This document shows, piece after piece, positions 10,701 to 17,200 of a stretch of DNA of 50,207 bases. How positions within the stretch are numbered: position 1 is the stretch's first letter; every line of letters starts with the position of its first letter. The stretch covers positions 1-50,207 of IMG/VR virus record IMGVR_UViG_3300025646_000060. One strand, given 5' to 3'. Under the pieces are notes generated by a model that was given only the letters and a program-made list of their open reading frames with translations, was not told the origin of the DNA and did no database searches. This DNA comes from a virus. Both the position numbers and the translations under genes were made by a program.

Positions 10701-11159
10701 TAGTCTGCTTTGTATTACATCTTTAACTCCAGGAACTTTTAGAACTTCTGCTGTAGCCTTGATCTTTTCGTTTGGGCTAAGAGACTCAAAGTTTTCTGGA
10801 AGATATTGATTCACGACTGCCTCGTCTGGGGCAAACGGCATGAAATCAATAAGCTCAGCCTCAGTTATATCTCCAGATAAGCCCGATGGAACTCTGGGTT
10901 CCGTTGGAGATGTACCCAAGAAACCACCTTCTGCCGAAGGCATTGAAGGCAATCCCTCTTCTTTTTTTTTTAATTGATCAGAGAAGAACTGATTGTTGAA
11001 ATCAGCTAACGGCTTTGTATAAAGGCCTTCCTGCTTCAACGCAAAGTGAAGCTGATTGATAGCTTCTGGAGTTGAGAATTGTGTCTTGAAATCATCAAGA
11101 CTCTTTGTGTAAAGACCTTGTTTATTAAGGGCGTTGTAGAGTTCGTCTATTCTTGGCAT
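1758..11159 (-). CDS. Giant polyvalent (multi-domain) internal virion protein, 3133 residues
   Basis: The start is taken as ATG at 11159 (MPRIDELYNAL). A longer frame from a TTG at 11186 would begin inside the promoter TATATTTG. The N-terminus carries two copies of a short repeat ending in GLYTK-x-L-x-DF. Alanine/glycine-rich, possibly membrane-active stretches follow (about residues 290-480). Around 905 there is a degenerate zincin-like HEAWE motif, then several globular blocks, and a helical C-terminal region. The short motif R-A/S-Q-K recurs five times between blocks (residues about 1061, 1391, 1646, 1676 and 1954; three copies are ITARAQK). Proteins of this type are injected with DNA or fill the capsid in podoviruses, and the gene is the last of the virion operon. 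Exact enzymatic activities are unknown. Confidence 0.7.
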   Translation of the reverse strand: MPRIDELYNALNKQGLYTKSLDDFKTQFSTPEAINQLHFALKQEGLYTKPLADFNNQFFSDQLKKKEEGLPSMPSAEGGFLGTSPTEPRVPSGLSGDITEAELIDFMPFAPDEAVVNQYLPENFESLSPNEKIKATAEVLKVPGVKDVIQSRLDYQKSVDQAIADRTQAAIDKEVDVESDYFTGEFSNFLKAMDNPMVNIGWMGLGEKIDDLGRAIATGLAQGDIVEETIPMAWGGSKTPDQDIDKYIAISKKMDELGPSNEMVRFQNIYEAAGGDVFAAMKAMYHSPGAIPEILATSLSSMLNTASLSAAGTTVAGGAGAGALTGGAPGAVTGAIKAVPYAFSAANGFVEYGSSFNEFLKEELEKKGLDFTRNGIKAVLEDPEALSRIRNRASARAGTVVAIDALTANLAGSVGAKLANTTRAGQIKAAAATTGIEMAGGSIGEATARGIAGQEQDAAEILLEGVGEGPMGIVDIASAVAIRNRDAANAAMKPDQRKQYQENKAKIEALQRSADASTDETVASTMREAINSIKDQNEVIKKDVSDVVSNLSEEDKDNISRLTKEADDLKNKAIKINDDPNIDKETKAIALGELKKQAIAKLQEQQTIIDNAVQKQATSEVPVQPEARVGEEVAQGAPEAKPEVVTEEGVQEEVTIDAPAIVANTKPEVDVVVAAAPEVETGQTFNSDGTVYSNGGLVVPVTSENITQQELTPERIAEFVEANKAKIGSNAVKVGIYKFPNSNKVSLDLNIVVPKENRAAALEFGKMAGQESLFDLDTFENVKTGADGMNPMSFTDDQFKQIAKSLSEGKVPDFMMTPADQATVGQTIQNTAQSLQVAFPEVEFIVGDNLEDTRARIVEALTPRVGMEKAQEVANDFKDVRGQALFAGDRPVAIVVDKTAANTRTAGHEAWEVMLNDAFGKNPEKFAEFRKSIDRQLRLSGFNDIAEELRAFSETYSKEGNEVVFREYMAEFGGMLVEGGFDIQNLTPQQKSFLQKIKDIINDFAMQLTGKEVFLKDATAENIIDFMSTISQKVAKGETVEEFFETKDTTEIENTDTVFKNRSQKIGDFDIYYFEDEAEFQKLVEDGLVVQNASIDEAAGEPVAVHQPDNLFVGNLSYKGKKIMDGNGGVYYVLKFGNVWASGAKSSASGLVKLINESREKSSDKKARLVLVRGSQDKMISSVQGVKAAMQILEELVFSGLISTSDFRTALKAAGKKYNIDFSGTSSASSIKADIENKFMNVSDSTFEKRGTFFSDLVDELGKLESPKKNIKEIQKAIGAKKNIRFTKQGIREQLGTIMTERLLLGLPSSHAYAMIEVDEDVTFKEDKEHPSYPYAIVTKSGKPPVLKIFGYRPKAVEAIRRIDGSPASNAQLGLAQRGMGIGRVATDTKITARAQKKAPAAISEDVYKYLTEDDNGNIVFHHYSSSQRDQIKPSSGQGSLLTSKEEQQALSSVGGLAMYYAQEGQKEPGVGNELHTVVVPRDKVYDIRKDPMNFYDEAKERFLEHMNRNNTGKPIEYAFSPNYQVAWITKVAGENGFDMTVAQWKNKADYRAQSTKTLTPEAENIKMKPIEGEIEVGDLVQIYGQESVITDIDENGVLSYVQKGSSGKFDLPMSKRSMRMGKATLLDKGPYIFDEAKQEPVKETITARAQKLTSEEIKVLNENFGIQDGKVELKARSQKITPSEVKAVSESLSSLSESKLESLKELIHKDVKAPQKTQKAYKLFKVKKNFPGELFPLFVGANESVTTGDWIEAKAGELTTTKEGKTMVKSTLGPLAYRPGWHSGEFAIATHIGAKKNASDKAPSLRDSDQVWAEVEVGDDFDWQTEANRRADRNKNGDIVPRTAHITDQIPSGGNYKYKTNSNMTGSWIISGEMKVNRVLTDEEVARINKQSGSNDLPRLAPFDFEAYGFNQDGTPKDKKQVISNQVARAYIIAKETGDNPELVSAVDSSTTITARAQKINYKDLPGYDRMRNKVDGIIEKATKRGATKARIADDVINYVQKSAVYERANDSQRDQMIRDLKKELGQRVKSAPKADRLLGTIKDAKKVTVDEMMALKEKIKAEAKAAKDAVAFINGIRARIAQEIKAMEKSGVLSAKQVQTIINKASKVNLTKPDAVNNFVDYMEKVFKNAEYGEKLSQSNTLQRKIKNLSKSDSVAAGTKAIAKQFAKIEPRRVGNIEEYLEYASSLYNAMKPTTGRVTEEGADVSFKSAVEYDKIQDYANEEIKRQEKQKVDEILARNEDLVMAGILTEDMNIDEIKKIIDAINSEDPKTLPPAEKEKMIRDYVKKAFGYYRTIALSMIQRGVDPFTGEEIELTESQKKLARRFLEVDTDMMPLKEAYAAVEAIDNFIVNKVTDGMAATIADYVGQVNAKNLAKEGYRGKPLRLFYSKNAGRAWAEQIEQLDLMVQRMFGGVNRALAFMRASGANAFKVGKTTTQVQLNNMLNKYAAKFGEVKGFRDLENVMERGVLAFVSRSVNENSTKQQNEFERRKALVEETLAYMKTGTEKEQSQAVELQKVYDNILKGSSSIDQVESKVKDFNKDAVKFWVDEWSSKYDDLQDLSRNVYNVVLGSDINYTPDRFKRVSGKDVAEAQWGESMFADSSDYFDTKEAGVLMENKRIQTLGKRPSRIVSFDFDVNMSNSMYDALMDINTAEATRQMKSFFNSDGFEKIVPTKEDRDLMVDRMKKFVIRSKRKDYVSQDQLSGVFKAMNTIAGLGAGRALGGILQAPKQTIGVAFNTMINSGGRLSVVDAIQANQFINDSGYAIALRGIASNADIQSINKILEKASQTKGDAALKLLNKASEMWLNTFLVKPDVWIARTSWISYYKQQLDKMGYDTSNMDWSSHKLNKEAADYAQAMLDRQQNYSDSDLAGEFFASKEPMKMFLRKTFFPFMTFVMNQKSRMYADLSIIGNKEASTQEKINAGKSLTGMAIEMGVYSAMSMFFANLLTEMTDALWGYDEDEEEKKKRMKRSSQYYAKNIVMDVLSPLPVTNEVVRITINKGLEAVGIDKDTFELPKNFESGSWMSDFGMNAIAAEKMLSAYDKLHMAATGEYTKQDFFGNDVTMQLDEEAKQKMAYVALADFMYSLGLAPTEIGSMANKATGRAKKTGKKVKESGSQPGGVIKAKVIQAK

Positions 11160-11183
11160 TGCTAGAAGTCCTTGAGACTTCTG

Positions 11184-11213
11184 CAAATATACGCAATATT
11201 AACCTCCGAATCC
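11184..11213 (-). promoter_or_regulatory. Bacteroidota promoter upstream of the polyvalent virion gene
   Basis: On the minus strand TATATTTG (11191-11184) matches the -7 consensus TAnnTTTG, with TTGG about 20 nt upstream as a -33 element. The ATG follows 24 nt after the -7 element. Confidence 0.65.
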
Positions 11214-12743
11214 AAGGTTGTCTAGAAGACCAGGCGTTCTGCCCATTGCTGCGGGTCCTGTAGATTCAAAACCCAAACCAGTGTTACCCAGACTCATTCC
11301 ACCAGTTGATGTTGGGAATGCGCCTGTTTTTGGCAGGGCCAAAGGCTTTCTGTTTACTCTATTCTGTATCAGCTCCCACGAGATCTTGAACTCGTCGTCT
11401 GTAGCGAGTATGTTAGAGGCTTCGTTGTAGAAAGGTTTTAACTCTCCTTGTGTATACGTAGCAACTCTCTCTACCGTATTAGCTCCAGATCCTTGCCTAA
11501 ACTTCATGGTGTAGGTGCCATCTGGATTTTCAGATATAGAATGAAGCATGCCCATTCCAGGGAAGTTAGCTCCTTTAATATTACTAAACGCACCTTTTGG
11601 ATCTGTTGGGTTTGCGGCAAAATCATTTGAGTTTTTAATCCTCATGTCAACGAGTTCTTCTTTGATCTGGCCCGATACATACCCTTGCCTATTCTTCTCT
11701 TCCAGCGCTATTTTTTGGAGCCTTATTTGTTCAGCGTTTTGAGCAAGGACTCTTTTTTGGTACTCTGTAAGACCCTGTTCTTCTTTGTAGTCTACCTGAG
11801 CCATGATAGCATCCTTAACAATCTGTCTTGCGTCAGCCATGAGCTCGTCAGTGATTTGAGGCGTGAACACTCCTTGTGCATTTGGTTTTACAACTACAGC
11901 CTTTCTCTTTTCATCAGGGCTCAATGAAGCGTAGGTCTCAGGACTAACAGCTCTGTATCCCTTGGCATTGTCAAGAAGAACAGACGCAACGGCTTTGCTG
12001 TTTGCAAGGATAGCGTCAGTGGTGGTGTTCAAGATCTCGTCCTTCTTATTTAGATCAATTCCAGATAAGACGTATTTACCGGTAACAGGATCTTTACCTC
12101 CGTACTGACCATATACTTTCACATAGTCGTTTACGGCTGCAGCAAGGTTTAACTTTGTGACCTTTTGGTTCAAGGCGTTGTTGATGGTCTTAACATCCAT
12201 CAAGCCATCGGTCATAACCTGACCCGTCTTTGGATCAACCTTAGCGATGTATACATTACCGTCAACAGGGTTTACATAGATCTGCTTATTGGTAAGATCA
12301 GTGAGAGACAAATAGTTCTCACGAGCAAACTCTTCTAATGAAGATGCCTCTCCCTTATCGAGACGATCCAAGAAGTCTGCGTAGTCTTGGTTAAATGTCT
12401 CTGCATTCTTTGCAAATGTCTGCCATCCTTCTTGAGCACGAAGGATGTTTAGCTTATACTGAGCCGGAGTAATGAGGCCTTGCTTTAGAAGTTTGTTCTG
12501 AGAAGCCATGTACTCCTTAGTGGTGTTGATGCCTTTAAGAGTGAACTCATTAAAGGTCTGAGACTTACCCATCTCAGTATTGTTGACCTCTGCAGCGGCG
12601 TCCATCTCGAGCTTGTCGAGATCAGCCTTCTGCTGTTCACGGTCTTTATACACCTCCTGCAAACCAGTTGATAAGCCACGAGTAATGGCTCCCCAATCTG
12701 TTCGCTGGACCTGTGGTGCTACATATTTTGCAAATGTTGCCAT
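11199..12743 (-). CDS. Internal virion protein, 514 residues
   Basis: The protein is predicted to be almost entirely helical, rich in Gln, Asn, Ala and Lys, without signal peptide or membrane segment. It starts MATFAKYVAPQVQRTDW and ends in a low-complexity Gly/Pro/Thr tail. No catalytic motif is visible. Its place between the alanine-rich core protein at 12747 and the giant polyvalent protein, at the downstream end of the virion operon, matches the position of internal or ejection proteins in podoviruses. The function is inferred from context only. Confidence 0.55.
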   Translation of the reverse strand: MATFAKYVAPQVQRTDWGAITRGLSTGLQEVYKDREQQKADLDKLEMDAAAEVNNTEMGKSQTFNEFTLKGINTTKEYMASQNKLLKQGLITPAQYKLNILRAQEGWQTFAKNAETFNQDYADFLDRLDKGEASSLEEFARENYLSLTDLTNKQIYVNPVDGNVYIAKVDPKTGQVMTDGLMDVKTINNALNQKVTKLNLAAAVNDYVKVYGQYGGKDPVTGKYVLSGIDLNKKDEILNTTTDAILANSKAVASVLLDNAKGYRAVSPETYASLSPDEKRKAVVVKPNAQGVFTPQITDELMADARQIVKDAIMAQVDYKEEQGLTEYQKRVLAQNAEQIRLQKIALEEKNRQGYVSGQIKEELVDMRIKNSNDFAANPTDPKGAFSNIKGANFPGMGMLHSISENPDGTYTMKFRQGSGANTVERVATYTQGELKPFYNEASNILATDDEFKISWELIQNRVNRKPLALPKTGAFPTSTGGMSLGNTGLGFESTGPAAMGRTPGLLDNLGFGG

Positions 12744-12746
12744 TTA

Positions 12747-13508
12747 TTAAAAATTCAGTTCAGTACCTGAGGTTATAGATGATATAGGAGGAGTTACTAA
12801 TGCACCACCTGTTAGGTAATCGGGTACAGTTAGCCCATCGTAAATAGACTTTGGTCTAACATCTATTTTTGGAGTCCTGCTTACACCTTCAAATGCTTGA
12901 GGAGCATTAAATATGTTTTGTTTTGGTGCAGCAGCCTTTGTCTTCTGTTGTGGATACAAAGCACTTAATCCATAAATATCAATGCCGGCCTGCGCAACTG
13001 TTTGAGCAGCACTACTTAATGCAGCACGCTTGTCTGACTCAGCTTGAGCAGCAGCTTGCTGTGCTCCACCAAGTTCCATTCCCTCAATGTTGGCTTGTAA
13101 CTCAAGGTTGGCATTTGATATAGCTTGCTGGTTGCGAGCACGCTCTAAATTTCTTGCGTACTCCATTTGGTCAATCTGAGCCATTCGTGCCAAGTCTTCT
13201 TCTGCCCCCATGGCGGCAAGACCAGGAGTACCGCCAAGTACAGCAGCTCCACCAGCTTCCTGTAGTGCTTGAATCTGCATGGCTTCACGCTGTGCTTGTT
13301 TTTGGGCAGCCTGCTCAAATCCCATCATTGGTACTTGAAGACCAGCCATCGTGTCTTCGTATCGCATAGCCCTTAAGCGAGCAGCAGCTTCATCTGCAGC
13401 AGCCTCGGCTTCTTTGCGTTTTTTTGATGCTCCAATTGCTTGCCCAACATTAAGGCCAGAGCCTATAAGCGTTGTAGCTATTGGTATTGCTAATGGTAAA
13501 ACTGGCAT
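12747..13508 (-). CDS. Putative ejection / virion core protein (gp14-like)
   Basis: This 253-residue protein begins with a short hydrophobic segment (PVLPLAIPIATTLIGSG) and continues as a long alanine/glutamine-rich helix, with KKRKEAEAAADEAAARLR near residues 28-46 and many Q and A repeats to about residue 190. The combination of one N-terminal hydrophobic patch and a long Ala-rich coiled region is typical of internal core proteins of T7-like and crAss-like podoviruses that are ejected with DNA. It has its own promoter, with TATCTTTG ending 4 nt before the ATG. Confidence 0.6.
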   Translation of the reverse strand: MPVLPLAIPIATTLIGSGLNVGQAIGASKKRKEAEAAADEAAARLRAMRYEDTMAGLQVPMMGFEQAAQKQAQREAMQIQALQEAGGAAVLGGTPGLAAMGAEEDLARMAQIDQMEYARNLERARNQQAISNANLELQANIEGMELGGAQQAAAQAESDKRAALSSAAQTVAQAGIDIYGLSALYPQQKTKAAAPKQNIFNAPQAFEGVSRTPKIDVRPKSIYDGLTVPDYLTGGALVTPPISSITSGTELNF

Positions 13509-13512
13509 ATTG

Positions 13513-13520
13513 CAAAGATA
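13513..13520 (-). promoter_or_regulatory. Bacteroidota promoter with 4-nt leader
   Basis: TATCTTTG on the minus strand lies 4 nt before the ATG at 13508. No convincing -33 TTTG is seen. The predicted transcript would be leaderless. Confidence 0.6.
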
Positions 13521-13527
13521 CTATATA

Positions 13528-14259
13528 TTACGGGTAACTCTTGAACACCTCTGAAGAAACAGAAAATAGCTCGATGTCAGTCGTGCTATCGTTAGTTAAT
13601 TCAACCTGCATGTAATAACCACGGGCGCCAAATGACTCAGCTTGGCTGTTCTTAATGTAAAGAATAAAATCTCCAGGTGATGGCGAACTCAGTAATGTAG
13701 TAACCGTTATAGAACTACCAGTATGAGCAGAGACAACTCCAACTTGAACAATAGTGCCAGCGTTATCGTAATAAATCACATCTCCCACACTAATGGCTCC
13801 TGGAACTTGAAATGCAAAGTTCAAAGTAGTACCAACTACAGACTGCAATGCTCCAATTCCCTGCGCTGACAACAAATCAAGGTTAGTGGCGTTTTGGTTT
13901 CTACGTATGTACGTGAAATAATTGCCCTCCTTCAAGTCGTAGTAAGACGCATCCATTGACCCTGAAGACATGTCAGTTGTAATAACGGTGTCCCAAGGTG
14001 AATCTGTCTCTACCTCCAATGTCTTAAACATCTTAGCCGACAATGGATCTTGGTTAAAAACCATCACCACTTTGGACGCAACAGTCGGGTCTCCATAAAA
14101 CGAATTCCTGTCTACATTTGGGTCGTTGTGTAAGTACAGTTTACCTTCATGAAACGTATAAAAGCGGCTTGACATTCCAAGCATCCAATCGGGATAGTAA
14201 GAGTGGAATGATGTCCACCCTTGTCCCTGTTGAGAATATGTTAGTGTATAATTAGCCAT
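13528..14259 (-). CDS. Virion structural protein, 243 residues
   Basis: The start is ATG at 14259 (MANYTLTYSQQGQGWTS), whose A is shared with the stop of the preceding nozzle gene (TAATG). A TTG two codons earlier is less likely. The product is beta-rich, with FHSYYPDWMLGMSSRFYTF near the N-terminus, a segment resembling structural proteins that follow the stabilization gene in crAss-like phages. No enzymatic motif is seen. Translational coupling suggests it is made together with the nozzle protein and is part of the tail or its collar. Confidence 0.6.
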   Translation of the reverse strand: MANYTLTYSQQGQGWTSFHSYYPDWMLGMSSRFYTFHEGKLYLHNDPNVDRNSFYGDPTVASKVVMVFNQDPLSAKMFKTLEVETDSPWDTVITTDMSSGSMDASYYDLKEGNYFTYIRRNQNATNLDLLSAQGIGALQSVVGTTLNFAFQVPGAISVGDVIYYDNAGTIVQVGVVSAHTGSSITVTTLLSSPSPGDFILYIKNSQAESFGARGYYMQVELTNDSTTDIELFSVSSEVFKSYP

Positions 14260-17200
14260 TAGCAATTTTCAATACCTATTACCTTGCCGGTTCCATCAAC
14301 CTGTATGGTTTGACCATTGTTCATTGCATACCAAAGGCTAGACCCATCAACAGGGGAAACCTTGTTTTGGTCTGCATAAATATAATCATTCAAGACAGGG
14401 AATGTAAACTCTCCACTGTGGTACTTGATTTGGATGTTTGTGACAACACCACATGACGCAGCAGCCGTCGCATATCCAGTCGAGTCAATACCAAAGGCAG
14501 TTAGTTTTTCTTGCTCGTCTTGTACCAAGATAAAGAATGTTTCATCTGCACTAGTTCCAAAGCAGTTAGTGGCGTTGACAGTTACCTCAAATGTACCGAT
14601 TGACTCTGATGTGCCGTAGATTGTTCCACTTATGGAGTCAATGGTAACACCTGGAGGAAGAATCTCTTCTCCACATACCCCCGTGCTAGTAGATGATGCA
14701 TCTGTGCCGATGTTCTTCACAAACACGGCTGATGAGCATGCGTATATGGTTTCCCCTGCGTTTACAGACACCACGTTTGGCAGTCCTGTTGTGCAGTTGA
14801 TACCAGTAAACACGCCGCCTGATGTTCCGCCTGAAAGCTCATATCTCAAACAAGAAGAAGACAGATCCCATTCGATTGGGTTGTTAGACGCCTCAAGCTG
14901 AATGAAGATTTCTTGGTTGGGAGCAAACACAACATCTGACTGAGTCACTGTTGGTACAGCGACCTCAGAGCACGTACAAGAGTTGAACGCTATTACGTAT
15001 CCATTCTCGTCAATAACTGAGTAATCTGTTCCTCCAGGGCCAACTCTGTGATATGCATTTCCACCATCAAACGGAGTAGTTCCAAGTGAGTCGGTATAGA
15101 TGCGTGCACCTAACTCAACAGCTCCACTAGAACTATCTGCGTAGTAAGTTCCGTAGCTCGTTTGACTACATACATTTGACGAGTCCCCATTGGTTGGGTC
15201 AATCTCAATTGGCGTAAGAACAGGGCAAGCCATGCTTGCGTCAAAGTCTATTGTTCCTCCTCCAATGTTCTCGTTGGTTATAATCAACGTGGCTGTTGTA
15301 GGAGATGAACTTCTCTTGATAAAAGACAGCGTTCCACTTGTTGACACTACGCCTGAGTCGGCAACAACAGAGCCGTCGTATGAGATTTGGAACCTCATAT
15401 CTCCGGTATTTACAGTGTATGACACATCAATCAAACCACGATCTTGGCCAACATTGAATATCAATGGTACTTGACTAGCTGATCCCGAGTATGACCCAGT
15501 TTCACCACAATCCAGGATGTTTCTGTAGTCCCAAATCATATACAAGTAATCGTCGTTAGATGGGTTTGTATATGTATATGTGGCATCATAATTTCCGCTC
15601 ACATATGACGGAGTAATCTGAGTAGCAGCAGCGATCAATGTCTCGTAATCCGTTTGCTCATACTTAGTGTTTGAAACCAAGTAGTACATCTTGTTTCCAA
15701 GAGCAGGGATAAATGGCTTAGCCGTACCTCCGTTGATTCCAACAACCTCATCGTATCCACGCATGGTAACAACTTCAGATGGCAAAGGAATTTGTCCATC
15801 TCCAGAGTACCCGCCATAGAGGTCATACAAAGACACATTGGTTGGTTGCAAGACGGTATCAACGAACTGTATACCAAGTCCACCTGTGCTAGTCATATTG
15901 TACAACTGGGTAGCGACCTTCGTGGCGTCAGTTGTATTGTTTACGACGACTACATATCGGTTCACCTTTTGAGATGGCCCTTGCTGCAATGTAAATGATT
16001 CATTACCTGAGCATCCTGCAACAGTAACAACGACAGAACGGACTGTTGATCCGTTGTTCTCGGCAAGAGTTCCGTATACGTCCAAGTTTCCACTTCCGCT
16101 CAACGTGACATTTGTCAACCAAGCGGCTGAGTATGTGATAGTCCAAGATCTATTACTTCTAATTGTAAAAAGATACATTGAGCTATTTGCTGTCTTTGAA
16201 ACAAACAGGCCATTCCTTGAGATATCAAACTCACATGGTACCGCATTGGTCTCGTTTGATGACAACACATACATACCATGATATGGGTCGTAGGCTCCAA
16301 GCTTCTGTTTTGATCCGTCATTGATAAACAAGTCACGGAACCAATCTCTCATTCCTTGAGACGATATTTCATATATACCATCTTGGCCCAATCGAAGAGC
16401 AGCCCCTCTTCGCTCATCGGTAAAGAATACGTTGTTACCCCACTTGGCGAAGCTTTCAGGGTTATTAGAAATGCCATACTCACCGCTGTATGCAATCTGC
16501 GTTCCAAGTACCTGTGGTATTGAAGCCACTGTGCCTCCGCCTACCGCATCGCTCAATAGGTTCTTTTCGTACAATACCTTTGACACCTTATTTTCTTGGA
16601 ACACAATCAAGTCAGTGTCACGGGCATAGAGCTTTTGAATGCTACCAAAGTCTTGGTCCAAGTATTTGAAGTTGGCATTTGATAAGTTAAACTCGTTCAA
16701 CTTATTTAAACCAGACGTTACTTGGTAAACACCGCTATAAGTAATTGCATTTTTTACTTGTTCTTGAGCATAGTCATCAGTAGTAGAAAGAACTCTTGGA
16801 CTATACTTCATTGTATAAGAATTGAAGTCGTCTTTGATGCGATAACACTCAGCACCATTTCCAAATGTAAACGCATTGAACGATGGTACTTCTATAATGG
16901 CAGGCTTCTGTGTTGTAGATCCGCTGTTCCTAGTTTGATTCTGCTCACCAGTAAGACCAGCGCTTTGGTGTAAGCTATCTGTCACTTCATACGTATATGG
17001 AAGTTCGTGGTAGACGTCTACATCAGAATCCTTTGGAACTGTCTCTATAATAACAGTATCAACTAACTGAGATACCTCAACATCAACGGTGATAATGTTT
17101 CTTTCACAAGAATAATAGTCGGTTCCCAATATCCTTGAAGCGACATTTTTATACGCATTCCCATATCCTTGGATCAGCATGAACAATTCGCCATTGGCAA

